Position numbers and translations under genes: made by a program. Of a stretch of DNA of 47,893 nt, positions 15,345-25,633 are shown piece by piece. This stretch comes from Nitrospinaceae bacterium. Lineage in GTDB: Bacteria; Nitrospinota; Nitrospinia; Nitrospinales; VA-1. The notes below the pieces were generated by a model that did not search any database, was not told where the DNA came from, and saw nothing but the letters and a program-made list of their open reading frames with translations. The stretch's first letter is position 1, and every line of letters starts with the position of its first letter. The DNA is taken from NCBI GenBank assembly GCA_023271875.1, contig JALPWY010000009.1, forward strand, positions 1 to 47,893, read 5' to 3'.

Positions 15345-17734
15345 CTCGGGCAATAAATTCTTTACCAGAAAATAGAAGCCATCTCCTAGAAAAATCGAGA
15401 GAACTTCTTGGCTGGCCTTTGATTCAAGAAACTCTTGCAGGATATGCATGTTCTCCCGTGACATCTGAACTTTGCCGCTCACTTGTTCCACACTCAGATA
15501 TTGACTCCGCAAATATTGCACTCAATACCACGGCGGAAATGGTTGAGTTTTTGGCAAGAGAGAACTCTTTTCCAATTAATTCTTTTGAAAACTTTCTCCC
15601 TATATTTGAAGAGGCTAAAGAAAGAGAGTTTCTAGACTCAAAACAGTGTCTTTCTGTTTTAAAGCTATTACGTGTTGTTCGGCATGTACGAAATTCTATA
15701 GAAAAACAAGACTGTTTTCCCTTACTAAAATTAGTTAGCAACCCACTCGATCCAGTGCCCTCTTTATATAAAGAATTAGACCGATGCATTGACGATGAAG
15801 GAGCGATAAAAGAAAATGCTTCACCCGAGCTCAAGCAAGCTACCCGTGATGTGTTTTCTGCAAAACAAAAATTAGAATCAAAAGTCGGTAAGTATTTTTC
15901 TGGTGAAACATACAAAGATGTTATTCAAGACAGTTATCACACAGAAAGGGAAGGTCGGCTTGTCATTCCTGTTAAATCAGACAAGCGATCGCAAATAGAA
16001 GGAATTGTCCACGATAGTTCTGGAAGTGGGCAAACGTTGTATGTCGAACCATCCTCTATAGTTCCATTAAACAATCAGCTGAAAATAAATAGAATAGCTG
16101 TTGATCGGGAAAAGAAAAAAGTTTTGCAGCTATTGACTAGGCAGATAATTGACTCAGGAGAGATCATTTCCACTAGTATGAAGATTCTCGTAGAGCTTGA
16201 CTTTATTCATACCAGGGCTAGGCTGGCTAAGGTAATGCAAGCGAGGTTGTGCCCTATTAGACAGGGATGTGAGTTACAGCTAAACAAAGCCTTAAACCCA
16301 GAACTAATACTAAATGGAAAAGACGTAATCCCAAATGATATAGCCTGGGATCAATCGACACATGTGATTATCATATCTGGTCCAAATACTGGAGGGAAAA
16401 CTGTAACTCTTAAAACAGTTGGTTTGATGACCCTTATGGTTCGTGCAGGACTTTTTTTACCAGTTGATAAAGAATCACATATTCCATTTTATCCGGAAGT
16501 ATATGCTGATATTGGAGATGAACAGAGTATAGAGCTCAGTCTGTCAACCTTCTCAGCGCATATTAAAAAGATTATCCATATTATGAATCATGCTGCTCCA
16601 GGTTCACTCATTTTGCTCGATGAGCTGGGAATAGCTACGGATCCACAAGAAGGGGCTTCTTTGGCAGAAGCCATGCTGGCAGAGCTAAATAATAAAGGAG
16701 TAACAACTCTTGTTTCGACACACTACATGGCATTAAAGCTTCTTGCGCAAACACACAGTGGATTTCTTAATGCATGCACTGAGTTTGATTCTAAATCACA
16801 GACACCAACCTACCGCCTCATTTTTGGGGTACCTGGTCATAGCGCTGCAATCGACATTGCCGAACAGCTTGGTCTTAATGCGAGAATCACTGAACGCGCA
16901 AGAAAGATTTACCAGTCTCAGGATACGCGGGCTGATGAGGTGCTAAAAGATTTGACTCAACAGCGAATAGAGTTGCTAAAAGAAAAAGAAGTTTTGCAAT
17001 CTAGGAACCTCAAGCTGGAGGTTTTAACGAGGCAACAAAGTGAACTTACTGAGAGCCTTCAAGAAAAAGAGAAAAAATTTAAACTTGAAAAATCAAAACG
17101 AATACAAGCTTCTGTTCGGGAAGCGAAAAACCAGGTTCGTCAAATGATGCAGGAAGTTAAGGGAAGCGCGGACATCTCAAAACTTCGTAAGGCAGAACGT
17201 GAACTTGGAATGATGGGGAGAATACCGTTATCCGCACATCGAGACGATCTTTCTGAATGGAAAATTGCTCCTGAAAAACTAAAGGAAGGCGATTTGGTAT
17301 TGATTGAAAGTTATGGGGCGACAGGAGTTCTATTGGAAAATCCCACAGGAAAAAAGAAAGTCCGAGTGGGTTTGGGTAAAATAGAAACTGTTATAGCAAC
17401 TGATAGATTAAAAGGAAGTTTAAAGAAAAAACGTGCTGCGGATAAGATCTCGGAGCAAATCAGTGTGAACATTCACACGGAGTTGACGTCAAAGGTAAAA
17501 ACAACTTGCGACCTTCGGGGAATGAATTCTGAGGAGGCGCTCCTCGCTATGGAAAATTTTCTGAATCAGGCGGTTGCTAATGAAATTAGACAGGCGACCA
17601 TAATTCACGGTCATGGAATGGGAACAATCAAAAAACTCGTTAGGGACTACCTTTCTTCAACTGGGATCTGTACCAAGTTTTCCCCTGCTTCAAGAGAAAA
17701 CGGAGGGGATGGCGCAACAATAGTTGAATTCTAG
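15341..17734 (+). CDS. mutS2: Endonuclease/ribosome rescue ATPase MutS2
   Basis: 797-aa MutS-family ATPase without the mismatch-recognition domain. Order: core/clamp domain with coiled-coil, Walker A SGPNTGGKT (about 346-354), Walker B LILLDELGIATDPQEG, a long coiled-coil region (about 530-620), a KOW-like linker, and a C-terminal Smr domain (DLRGMNSEEALLAMENFL, HGHGMGTIKKLVRDYL). MutS2 has been linked to suppression of recombination and to splitting collided ribosomes. It overlaps the upstream lipoprotein esterase by 4 bp, an odd partner that suggests translational coupling. Convergent with the M16 peptidase downstream. Confidence 0.96.
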   Translation: MTRAINSLPENRSHLLEKSRELLGWPLIQETLAGYACSPVTSELCRSLVPHSDIDSANIALNTTAEMVEFLARENSFPINSFENFLPIFEEAKEREFLDSKQCLSVLKLLRVVRHVRNSIEKQDCFPLLKLVSNPLDPVPSLYKELDRCIDDEGAIKENASPELKQATRDVFSAKQKLESKVGKYFSGETYKDVIQDSYHTEREGRLVIPVKSDKRSQIEGIVHDSSGSGQTLYVEPSSIVPLNNQLKINRIAVDREKKKVLQLLTRQIIDSGEIISTSMKILVELDFIHTRARLAKVMQARLCPIRQGCELQLNKALNPELILNGKDVIPNDIAWDQSTHVIIISGPNTGGKTVTLKTVGLMTLMVRAGLFLPVDKESHIPFYPEVYADIGDEQSIELSLSTFSAHIKKIIHIMNHAAPGSLILLDELGIATDPQEGASLAEAMLAELNNKGVTTLVSTHYMALKLLAQTHSGFLNACTEFDSKSQTPTYRLIFGVPGHSAAIDIAEQLGLNARITERARKIYQSQDTRADEVLKDLTQQRIELLKEKEVLQSRNLKLEVLTRQQSELTESLQEKEKKFKLEKSKRIQASVREAKNQVRQMMQEVKGSADISKLRKAERELGMMGRIPLSAHRDDLSEWKIAPEKLKEGDLVLIESYGATGVLLENPTGKKKVRVGLGKIETVIATDRLKGSLKKKRAADKISEQISVNIHTELTSKVKTTCDLRGMNSEEALLAMENFLNQAVANEIRQATIIHGHGMGTIKKLVRDYLSSTGICTKFSPASRENGGDGATIVEF

Positions 17735-17757
17735 GAAAAACAAATAAAAAAAATTTG

Positions 17758-20685
17758 TCAATCAAATACCTTGACCAAATGGTCAAAACGTTTTTTTGAT
17801 TTCTTGATTTTTTCTTCATTGCCCAAAACACAAACATTGCCAGACTCTTTTATTTCTCTGAATAGTCCCGCAAAAGATTTAATGTCCTCTAAACGAGTTG
17901 ACAGTAATTCATCTCGCCGTTTCTGTTTTAACTCGTATGTTTTGCCAGTTAAGTATTCAACCATTGAAGCAGACCCCTTTCGGTCTGCTGTCATTGGTGG
18001 ATCTAGGCGTCCTACACAACCAATCAAAATCTTAGTTAACTCTTTATCTGTAATATCCAAATTTTCAAGGTAATCCCCAATTTGATCATATGTATCAAGT
18101 GTCTCAGTTAAGTTTGGATCTCGGTACGAGACCAACCCATAATCACCGCTATAGGAATCAAAAGAACTTTGTGAACCATAGGCTCCTCCCTGAACACGGA
18201 CTCGGTCCCATAAAAAACAAGTACGAAGAACAGCATTCAAAACATCGAATCTTCCACTATATTCCATACCTAATTCAAATAAATTGGTTCCTTTCCCAAC
18301 AAATTGCACAGAGCTTGCTGTTAAAAAGGCTTCGTTCACTGATCCGGTTTCAAACTTTAAGATTGCAGGAGTCTGTTTTTTTGCAGGTAATTTTTGAGTT
18401 AGGCTCAAAACTCTTTTTTCAATTTTTTTATAGTCACTTCCAGGAGCAGTAATGTTTGCAAAAATATTTTCTTTCGTAAATAATCTTTGCGTAACATCCT
18501 TGAATTCTTCAGCCACTTCGTCGGGGTTTTTTTCTGCGCGGTCTAGTAATGTCATCAAGAATCTATAATAAGAAATTCCGTCGGTAAGTTCGTTGTATTG
18601 GCCTAAGGAAGACTGATAGGAATTAAGTCGAGAGAGCACATAATGATTTCCTGAAGATAAAATAGAGTCTTCCATTGAGGCTTTAGAACTTTTTATAATC
18701 TCTACCAACCGTTTAGGGTTATTAAAGTCATATTCCAAAATCACCTCATCCCAAATATCAAAAAGGTGATCCAGGTTTTCCATAAGAGCTTTTCCGCTAA
18801 AGAAAATACGTGATAATAAGCTTTTATGATCATTGATTTTAGTTGAAGTAAAATGCCAGGAACGAAGCCCTCCCGTATGGATACCAAGTAGTTGTGATAT
18901 TTCCATGTAACTATGTTTGCGTGTCCCCATACCTAAAACCAAATTACCAACAAGTGAAAGGTAGGAAACTTTATCAAGAGGGATACTGAGCGCATCGAAA
19001 CCAATTTGAACATAAGCTATATTGTTTGTGAATAAATCATGAAATAAAATCTTAGGTTCGGATTCTTTTCTTAATTCCATCGGGAAACGTTCGCTCTCAA
19101 CTTCAATATCATGGATATCCAAGCTTGGTAGTTTTTCTAAGGCTTCTGGAGAGTCTGATTTGATCTGCATTGCCTGAAGCTCTTGAGTTTTTTGGACGAG
19201 GTTTTCAATGTCATTTTGTGACATGGAGTCCTTCAAAGCCCTCATATTTTTTCTAACCTTAGCATCTTTTTTCTTCTCAAGATCTGGCTTAGGTTTAGCA
19301 AGCATTACACTCTGATGATTATTATTTAAAAGGTACTTAACTATTAAATTTTCAAAATATCTTTCTTTTGACTTACGCTTAATTTTTCCCATCAGTTTGT
19401 CATATTTTAAATGCATAAAAGGGTCTGAATCATATAACCAGGAAGCTAAGGTCTGAATGTTGTAGACGATACCCTTTGGAAAACCACCAAAATTTGATTC
19501 GCGCAGTTTGAAGTCAATCGAATTTACAGCCGATTTGACCATGTTTTCCTCAATTCCATTATCAACAAGGTTTTTTAGGGTTGAGAAAATAAGTTCAATG
19601 ATTTGATCTTCGTTGTCGGTTTCTGTGCCTTTAAGTCCAACGGCGAAGGTTGTTTCGAAACGATTGTCATCAAATCCACCGCCAATCACCTCGCTTCCAA
19701 ACTCAGAGTCGAGCAGTGCTTTACGTAGCGGAGATGCAGAAGTCCCAAGCAATAAATAACTTAAAATATTAAAAGCAAGGCAATGCTCATGGTTGGTTGA
19801 CTTATCTAATTTGAATCCCACGATAACAAACGTTTTCTTATCTAGAGATTCATCTTTTGATACAGGATAGAAAATTTCTTTTCGCTTAGGTTTGCTAAAT
19901 CGTCTTTGTGCGCTAACAGCAGATTCAATTTCAATCGACTCAAAATCTTTAAGGTATTCATTGTCTAGAAAATTTAAATATTCCAATGTGTTTCCATCAC
20001 CATAAAAGAAAATTCGGCTGTTCGATGGGTGATAATGCTTATTGTGAAAATTTTTAAACTCTTCATAAGTTAAATCTGTAATAGCTTCAGGGTCACCGCC
20101 CGATTCAAAACCATAAGTCGTGCTTGGAAAAAGTGAATGAGCTAAGTGTCGATCTAAAATGCTTTCGGGGCTTGAGAAAACACCCTTCATTTCATTAAAG
20201 ACGACACCTTTATAAGTGATATTCTTATCAGGACGTTCCAACTCGTGGTGCCATCCCTCCTGCATAAATGTTTCTTCTGTGATGTTTGGATAAAATACAG
20301 CATCTAGGTAAACATCCATCAAATTGAAAAAATCTTTCTTATTACGACTTGCTACTGGGTACATAGTTTTATCAGGAAAAGTCATCGCATTGAGAAAGGT
20401 CTGTAAACTACCTTTCAATAACTCCAGAAACGGTTCTTTAATAGGATACTTACGTGATCCACATAAGACACTGTGTTCAAGAATATGGGCAACTCCTCGA
20501 TCGTTAGATGGAGGTGTCTTAAATGTTGCGCTAAAAACTTTGTTATCGTCATCATTCTCCATTACAAGAACTTCTGCACCAGTTTTTAAATGAGTAAACA
20601 GCAATGCTAACGAATTTAATTCAGAAATCGATTCTTGCTGATTCAACCGGAATCCCGAATAATTTTCCCCTAATTTAAAACCCAT
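17758..20685 (-). CDS. M16C zinc metallopeptidase, presequence protease (PreP)-like
   Basis: 975-aa peptidase of the pitrilysin/insulinase clan with the inverted zinc motif HILEH (His67, Glu70, His71) and downstream FNEMKGVFSS with the likely third ligand Glu. Residues around SYRDPNLTETLDTYDQIGDYL near the end are typical of the second M16C half. Family relatives in mitochondria and chloroplasts degrade targeting peptides; bacterial members clear peptides in the cytoplasm. There is no signal peptide, so a cytoplasmic role is inferred. GAAAGGAAA lies before ATG 20685. It is transcribed in the same direction as, and 129 bp downstream of, the exonuclease III gene. Confidence 0.92.
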   Translation of the reverse strand: MGFKLGENYSGFRLNQQESISELNSLALLFTHLKTGAEVLVMENDDDNKVFSATFKTPPSNDRGVAHILEHSVLCGSRKYPIKEPFLELLKGSLQTFLNAMTFPDKTMYPVASRNKKDFFNLMDVYLDAVFYPNITEETFMQEGWHHELERPDKNITYKGVVFNEMKGVFSSPESILDRHLAHSLFPSTTYGFESGGDPEAITDLTYEEFKNFHNKHYHPSNSRIFFYGDGNTLEYLNFLDNEYLKDFESIEIESAVSAQRRFSKPKRKEIFYPVSKDESLDKKTFVIVGFKLDKSTNHEHCLAFNILSYLLLGTSASPLRKALLDSEFGSEVIGGGFDDNRFETTFAVGLKGTETDNEDQIIELIFSTLKNLVDNGIEENMVKSAVNSIDFKLRESNFGGFPKGIVYNIQTLASWLYDSDPFMHLKYDKLMGKIKRKSKERYFENLIVKYLLNNNHQSVMLAKPKPDLEKKKDAKVRKNMRALKDSMSQNDIENLVQKTQELQAMQIKSDSPEALEKLPSLDIHDIEVESERFPMELRKESEPKILFHDLFTNNIAYVQIGFDALSIPLDKVSYLSLVGNLVLGMGTRKHSYMEISQLLGIHTGGLRSWHFTSTKINDHKSLLSRIFFSGKALMENLDHLFDIWDEVILEYDFNNPKRLVEIIKSSKASMEDSILSSGNHYVLSRLNSYQSSLGQYNELTDGISYYRFLMTLLDRAEKNPDEVAEEFKDVTQRLFTKENIFANITAPGSDYKKIEKRVLSLTQKLPAKKQTPAILKFETGSVNEAFLTASSVQFVGKGTNLFELGMEYSGRFDVLNAVLRTCFLWDRVRVQGGAYGSQSSFDSYSGDYGLVSYRDPNLTETLDTYDQIGDYLENLDITDKELTKILIGCVGRLDPPMTADRKGSASMVEYLTGKTYELKQKRRDELLSTRLEDIKSFAGLFREIKESGNVCVLGNEEKIKKSKKRFDHLVKVFD

Positions 20686-20814
20686 TATTTTCCTTTCGTT
20701 TTTCTTCTAATGAAAACATCCGTAAACACTTTAAAAAAATACCTACTTAATTGGATATCAATTTAAATATGATAGACTCATCTAATCTAATTAATCAAAT
20801 GGAATCCTGGTAAT

Positions 20815-21582
20815 CTATAAAGTCTGTATATCCAAGCCAATTGGACAGTGGTCTGAGCCCATTACCTTGGGGTATATACATGAATCTTTTACCTTTTTCA
20901 TTAAATCTTCGGTAACGAAAAAATAATCGATACGCCATCCAATATTTTTTTTACGGACATCAGCTCTATAGCTCCACCAAGTGTAATGATCTGATTCCTG
21001 ACAGAATTCACGAAAAGTATCAATGTATCCATGTCCGATAAATTTGTCGACCCAAGCCCTTTCTTCCGGAAGAAACCCTGAATTTTTTTCATTTGGCTTT
21101 GGGTTTTTTAAGTCGATAGCCTTATGAGCTGTATTAACATCTCCGGTGATGACCAGTTTTTTACCCTCTTTACGTAAAGATTCACAATGGTCGAGGAAGG
21201 CATCATAAAAATCCATTTTGTACTTTAGACGTTCCGGACCACTGGTACCATTGGGAAAGTAAATATTCAACAGATCAAAATATTTGTATTCAATTCGGAT
21301 GATTCTTCCCTCCACATCAAACCTATCAATTCCCATCCCCAGGTGAACTCCTAGGGGCTTTTTTTTGGTTAAAATAGCTACGCCACTATATCCTTTACGT
21401 TGAGCTGGATTCCAAACAGCATGATAGCCGGGGGGGGTTGCAACATCTTCCGTCAGGTCATTTGGTGTAGCCTTGATTTCCTGTAGGCACATTACATCCG
21501 GGGCTTCAGCATGAAACCAGTCCATAAAGCCCTTTCGAACGGCAGCGCGTATGCCATTTACATTCCAACTCAAGATTTTCAT
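20815..21582 (-). CDS. xthA: Exodeoxyribonuclease III (AP endonuclease)
   Basis: 255-aa EEP-superfamily nuclease that cuts at abasic sites in base excision repair. Key motifs: MKILSWNVNGIRAA (start), CLQEIKA (metal-binding Glu), NIYFPNG, VITGDVNTAHKAIDL, RIDYFFV and the ending GSDHCPIGLDI with the catalytic Asp-His pair. Start ATG 21582 is set by homology and by AGGGTGG just upstream; a longer frame to 21639 adds 19 residues that do not fit the family. Confidence 0.95.
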   Translation of the reverse strand: MKILSWNVNGIRAAVRKGFMDWFHAEAPDVMCLQEIKATPNDLTEDVATPPGYHAVWNPAQRKGYSGVAILTKKKPLGVHLGMGIDRFDVEGRIIRIEYKYFDLLNIYFPNGTSGPERLKYKMDFYDAFLDHCESLRKEGKKLVITGDVNTAHKAIDLKNPKPNEKNSGFLPEERAWVDKFIGHGYIDTFREFCQESDHYTWWSYRADVRKKNIGWRIDYFFVTEDLMKKVKDSCIYPKVMGSDHCPIGLDIQTL

Positions 21583-21830
21583 ATCCACCCTCGCACTTAA
21601 AAGACAACTGCTGTTTAATAATATTGAAAAAAAGCGCATAAAACCTGTTTGCGACCAGATATACTCTCATAAAAACCTAGTTGAACCAATGGATAAAGTC
21701 TAATCATATGCATTGGGTTTTCCGGAGATCTTAATTTGGTGATGTCTTTGAAAATTCATGATAAAAATGTTTATCCAATGGTAAAACCACACATTATTTT
21801 TCTTATAGTGCAGATCGAAGTTGAGTGAAT

Positions 21831-22805
21831 ATGCCTACTCCAGAACTATTAGTCAAAAACTTAAAAGTATCTTTTGCGGCTTTAAAAAAAGAGTTGATAG
21901 CTGTTCGTGGGATCAGTTATCAACTCAACCAAGGGGAGATACTAGCATTGGTTGGAGAGTCGGGTTGTGGTAAAACCGTTAGCGCTCTTTCCATATTAAG
22001 GCTTATTCAAGAACCGCCTGGGAAAATTGTGAGTGGAGAAATTTTTTTTGCTGGTAAAGACCTTTTAAAACTCAAGAAAAAAGAATTACAGGATCTGAGG
22101 GGAAAAGATATCGCGATGATCTTTCAGGATCCAATGACCTCATTGAATCCTGTTCTCACTATAGGGGAACAGATCATTGAAACACTCTTACGCCACACTT
22201 CCCTCTCCCGAAAAAAAGCTAGGGAAAAATCTTTTAGACTTTTAGAGCAGGTGGAAATTCCTTCCCCGAAGCAAAAATTGGATCAATACCCACATCAATT
22301 GAGTGGTGGGATGAGACAAAGGGTCATGATTGCTATGGCACTTTCATGTTCTCCGCGTATTCTTATAGCCGACGAACCAACAACAGCACTCGATGTTTTA
22401 ATACAGGCACAAATACTTAGTCTTCTGAAAAAAATAAAAAATGATACTCAGATGTCCATTTTGCTCATTACGCATGACTTGGGAGTTGTGGCTGAAGTAG
22501 CAGAGCGTGCCATGGTGATGTATGCAGGTGAAATAGTCGAGTCGGGGTCGGTTAATGACCTTTTTCGTTCTCCACTACATCCCTATACGATGGGTCTTAT
22601 GGAATCTATCCCTACATTGGAAACCACTCAACAGAAACTTTCAAAACTGAAAGAAATATCAGGGACGGTACCTTCTTTGTCGCAAGTTCCTTTTGGGTGC
22701 CCATTTCATCCTCGTTGTTCCGAAGCGGAAACACGTTGTAAAACAGATAAACCAAAACTTAAGAAAATATCTCAGACACATTCAGTGAGTTGCTGGTTAC
22801 ACTAA
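21831..22805 (+). CDS. oppD: Oligopeptide/dipeptide ABC transporter ATPase, OppD/DppD type
   Basis: 324-aa ATP-binding subunit of a peptide importer. Walker A GESGCGKT, Q-loop MIFQDPMTSLNP, signature LSGGMRQRVMIAMAL, Walker B ILIADEPTTALD, switch His in LLITHDLG, and the C-terminal oligopeptide-transporter tail with PFGCPFHPRCSEAETRC, whose cysteines in related proteins can bind an Fe-S cluster. Start ATG 21831 has only a weak Shine-Dalgarno. Its stop overlaps the next gene by one base (TAATG). No permease or binding-protein genes adjoin, so these must be encoded elsewhere; the exact substrate is unknown. Confidence 0.92.
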   Translation: MPTPELLVKNLKVSFAALKKELIAVRGISYQLNQGEILALVGESGCGKTVSALSILRLIQEPPGKIVSGEIFFAGKDLLKLKKKELQDLRGKDIAMIFQDPMTSLNPVLTIGEQIIETLLRHTSLSRKKAREKSFRLLEQVEIPSPKQKLDQYPHQLSGGMRQRVMIAMALSCSPRILIADEPTTALDVLIQAQILSLLKKIKNDTQMSILLITHDLGVVAEVAERAMVMYAGEIVESGSVNDLFRSPLHPYTMGLMESIPTLETTQQKLSKLKEISGTVPSLSQVPFGCPFHPRCSEAETRCKTDKPKLKKISQTHSVSCWLH

Positions 22806-23788
22806 TGAAGACACAAATAGAATCACCTCATCCAGTTTTACTTGAGGTAAAAAATCTAAAAAAACACTTTCAGGTCAAGGTGCCTAATCATGAAACACAA
22901 ACGGTGCACGCTTTGAATGGAATCTCCTTTTTGCTTCATGAAGGTGAAACATTAGGCTTGGTCGGAGAATCTGGTTGCGGAAAATCAACAGCTGCGCGTG
23001 CGATACTGAGATTAGTAGAACCTACCTCTGGAGAGGTCTTTTACCGAAATCATAACCTGATTACTTTGAAACAAAATAAACTGCGTTCCCTCCGAAAAGA
23101 AATGCAAATCATCTTCCAAGATCCCCTTGCATCTCTAAACCCAAGAAAATTAATTAAGAAAATTCTGGAAGAACCTTTTGATATACATGGTTTTTCAAAA
23201 TCAAAAGAGAAAGAAGATCGGGCCTCATCGCTATTAAAAAGAGTTGGGCTCACACCTGATCAGGGAGAAAAATATCCTCACGAATTCAGCGGTGGTCAAT
23301 TGCAGCGAATAGGAATAGCACGCGCCATAGCACTAAACCCGAGTTTGATTATTGCCGATGAACCGGTCTCCGCTCTGGATGTTTCGATTCGTGCACAAAT
23401 AATAAACCTACTGGTTGATCTTAAAGAATCAATGAGGATATCTTATCTATTTATTTCCCATGATATGACCATTGTCAGACACTTCTGTGACCGGGTGGCG
23501 GTTATGTATCTTGGTAAAATAGTTGAGATTGCCGACAGCGCATCACTCTTTAGTAATCCACGTCACCCTTATACTGAAGCGTTATTAGCTGCAGTCCCTT
23601 CGATTGATCTAGATTCAAAAAAACAAAATTTAAAAATAAAAGGTGACCTGCCAAACGCTATTGATATACCTAAGGGGTGCGTTTTTTATTCGCGATGTCC
23701 CATTCGAGAGAAAAAGTGCGAGCAATCTGCTCCACAACTTACGGGAGAATATTCTTTGCACCAAGTTGCCTGTTTTTTACGTGAGTGA
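22805..23788 (+). CDS. oppF: Oligopeptide/dipeptide ABC transporter ATPase, OppF/DppF type
   Basis: 327-aa partner ATPase of OppD. Walker [10 protein letters not shown]-loop [14 protein letters not shown], signature [15 protein letters not shown], Walker [13 protein letters not shown], switch His in LFISHDMT, and the tail [17 protein letters not shown]. Start ATG 22805 overlaps the oppD stop by one base; an upstream TTG at 22790 would add five residues. The pair OppD-OppF forms the heterodimeric motor. Convergent with the NTF2-like gene at the end of the Ccm operon. Confidence 0.92.
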   Translation: MKTQIESPHPVLLEVKNLKKHFQVKVPNHETQTVHALNGISFLLHEGETLGLVGESGCGKSTAARAILRLVEPTSGEVFYRNHNLITLKQNKLRSLRKEMQIIFQDPLASLNPRKLIKKILEEPFDIHGFSKSKEKEDRASSLLKRVGLTPDQGEKYPHEFSGGQLQRIGIARAIALNPSLIIADEPVSALDVSIRAQIINLLVDLKESMRISYLFISHDMTIVRHFCDRVAVMYLGKIVEIADSASLFSNPRHPYTEALLAAVPSIDLDSKKQNLKIKGDLPNAIDIPKGCVFYSRCPIREKKCEQSAPQLTGEYSLHQVACFLRE

Positions 23789-23927
23789 AATTAATTTGGT
23801 GGGGTGGGCCGCTCGTATTAGCTACGAATGCTTAATATGCCTTTCCGATTAAAAATTAAGCCGTACTCCAACATCGCCGCATAAGTCCCACAGATTTAAG
23901 ATTGAGTAATGGTTTTTTGTCTGCCCT

Positions 23928-24341
23928 TCAATTCTCAGATATTTTTTCTATAGCGGGAAGTCCACTCACGGGGGAGGCGTGATGAAGAATCATCTTCCAC
24001 TCATCATTGACCTTTTTAAATAGGTTGGTCGAGTGGACTTTTGATAATTGTACACCACTAGAGAGTATAGAAAATAGGTTTTCCTGACAGGTTACCCAGG
24101 CAAGTTTTTCTGAGTTAGTGACCTCAATATGTGAAAGTTTAATTTCTAGATCGTGTCCTGATGAAAAAATTTTCTGCCAACTGACCATAATCTTGTCAAA
24201 TCCAGTCAGGACGTCCCACCCTGGGTGGATACACTGCGAAATTGGATCGTTTAACCAAACTCCGATCATGAGCTCTATATCATTTTTATTAAAGGCATCA
24301 TAAAACCTTTGATTGGTTTTCAGCACTTCTTTTTCACTCAT
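23928..24341 (-). CDS. NTF2/SnoaL-like protein
   Basis: 137-aa protein of the NTF2-like superfamily (SnoaL/DUF4440 kind): N-terminal helix NQRFYDAFNKNDIELMIGVWL, the ISQCIHPGWDVLTGFDKIMVSW segment and a C-terminal FKKVNDEWKMILHHASPV strand. Such proteins are cone-shaped binding folds with varied or unknown function. It lies 28 bp after ccmG on the same strand and may be co-transcribed with the Ccm operon, but nothing in the sequence links it to heme. No catalytic role is assigned. Confidence 0.8.
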   Translation of the reverse strand: MSEKEVLKTNQRFYDAFNKNDIELMIGVWLNDPISQCIHPGWDVLTGFDKIMVSWQKIFSSGHDLEIKLSHIEVTNSEKLAWVTCQENLFSILSSGVQLSKVHSTNLFKKVNDEWKMILHHASPVSGLPAIEKISEN

Positions 24342-24369
24342 AAAAAATCACCTCAAAGCTAGTAATATT

Positions 24370-24975
24370 CTATTGGGATGCTTCCAACAGGTATTCAATT
24401 GCATCAAAGGTTTCCTTAGATTCCCAGTTTTTTGCACCATCTACCCGCGCTACAACTCTACCTTCATGATTTATCACATAAGTGAATGGGATCGTCATTG
24501 AGGGGTAAAGCCGCTCGACCTCTCCTTTCTTGTCTAATAAAATAGGAAAGGTAAGTCCATACTCGTCAACGAAAGATTTAATTTTAGGTCCCGCATTTTT
24601 ATCGAGGGTCACCGCCAGAACCGTCACTCCTTCGGAGCGGTAACGACGATAAAGCTTCTCAAAAGAAGGCATTTCTACTCGACAAGGGGCACACCACGTC
24701 GCCCAAAAATTAAGAATAACTACTTGCCCGCGATAGTTCTCAAGACTTTCATAATTACCCTTTAAGTTTCGCAAGGTAAAGCCAGGCCCTAGGTATCCTA
24801 CTTCCGATTTTTCCTGGTTGAAGTTTTTACTAACTTTAACATCGGAAATAGAAATAGGGGTTTCTGCAAAGTGCTCGAAGAAAAAAAGAATGGCTCCAAT
24901 AAAAGCAATAATGAAAAGAAGGACATGCTTCTTAGTTGGAATATAAATGATCTTTTTTGAGTCGTTCAACTTCAT
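24370..24975 (-). CDS. ccmG: CcmG-like thiol:disulfide protein (thioredoxin fold, TlpA/ResA family)
   Basis: 201-aa membrane-anchored thioredoxin-like protein. One N-terminal transmembrane segment (about 17-34) puts the domain in the periplasm; the active site is NFWATWCAPC (Cys95, Cys98). In cytochrome c maturation such proteins reduce the CxxCH thiols of the apocytochrome. Its start overlaps the end of ccmC by 44 bp, so the two are probably translationally coupled. TlpA/ResA naming is equally possible; CcmG is preferred from position. Confidence 0.88.
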   Translation of the reverse strand: MKLNDSKKIIYIPTKKHVLLFIIAFIGAILFFFEHFAETPISISDVKVSKNFNQEKSEVGYLGPGFTLRNLKGNYESLENYRGQVVILNFWATWCAPCRVEMPSFEKLYRRYRSEGVTVLAVTLDKNAGPKIKSFVDEYGLTFPILLDKKGEVERLYPSMTIPFTYVINHEGRVVARVDGAKNWESKETFDAIEYLLEASQ

Positions 24976-25633
24976 CTCTCATCATCTCAACTTTTATTCT
25001 CTGACCCATCAACACAAAATAAAGTAGTGTAAAAGCCCCGAGAGATAACAAAAGCGTGCTTACCATAGAAGGATCCATTCCTGTACCCAAACCTTCTGGT
25101 GATATCATTTTAGGTGGGGGATGGAATGTGCGCCACCATAAAACAGAAAAATGAATGAATGGAATATCAAGGAATCCAACAATACCTAGAACTGCAGCGA
25201 AACGAGCACGCATAGACCCCATATCAGTTTGATGACGAAGCATTAAATACGACACATAAATAAGCCACAAAATTAGAGTGGATGTCAGTCGAGCGTCCCA
25301 CACCCACCATGCACCCCAAATTGGTCGTGCCCAAATTGGTCCCGTGATCAAAACTAGCGAACAAAAAATAACACCGATTTCAGCGGAAGCCAGGGCATAT
25401 ATGTCCCACTCTCTTTCCTTTTTCCACAGAAAAAGAATACTGGAGAGAAAAACAACAAAAAAAGCAAAAAAGGCCAGCCATGCCGCAGGAATATGAAAAT
25501 ACATAATACGTTGTACTGCCCCCTCCGTCTGTTCTGTTGGCACATAAACAAAAATAGCTACCATGGCTATTAGGAAGGTAATAACTGTAAGCCAGGTTAG
25601 AATTGAACTGCTGTCTTGTTTCTCGTCACTCAT
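24932..25633 (-). CDS. ccmC: Heme exporter/handling protein CcmC
   Basis: 233-aa inner-membrane protein with six predicted transmembrane helices. It has the tryptophan-rich WWD-type motif WGAWWVWDARLT (from Trp106) between conserved histidines in MYFHIPAAW (His47) and IHFSVLWW (His161), which together hold heme for loading onto CcmE. The ATG overlaps the end of ccmD by 8 bp. The charged C-terminal tail (MRDEVERLKKDHLY) extends into the ccmG start. Confidence 0.95.
   Translation of the reverse strand: MSDEKQDSSSILTWLTVITFLIAMVAIFVYVPTEQTEGAVQRIMYFHIPAAWLAFFAFFVVFLSSILFLWKKEREWDIYALASAEIGVIFCSLVLITGPIWARPIWGAWWVWDARLTSTLILWLIYVSYLMLRHQTDMGSMRARFAAVLGIVGFLDIPFIHFSVLWWRTFHPPPKMISPEGLGTGMDPSMVSTLLLSLGAFTLLYFVLMGQRIKVEMMRDEVERLKKDHLYSN

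Noticed and set aside
23789-23927. Possible terminator between oppF and the convergent NTF2-like gene (GCTTAAT and ATTAAGC arms near 23829-23860)
   Set aside because: The arms are AT-rich, only 7 bp, separated by a long loop and without a T tract.
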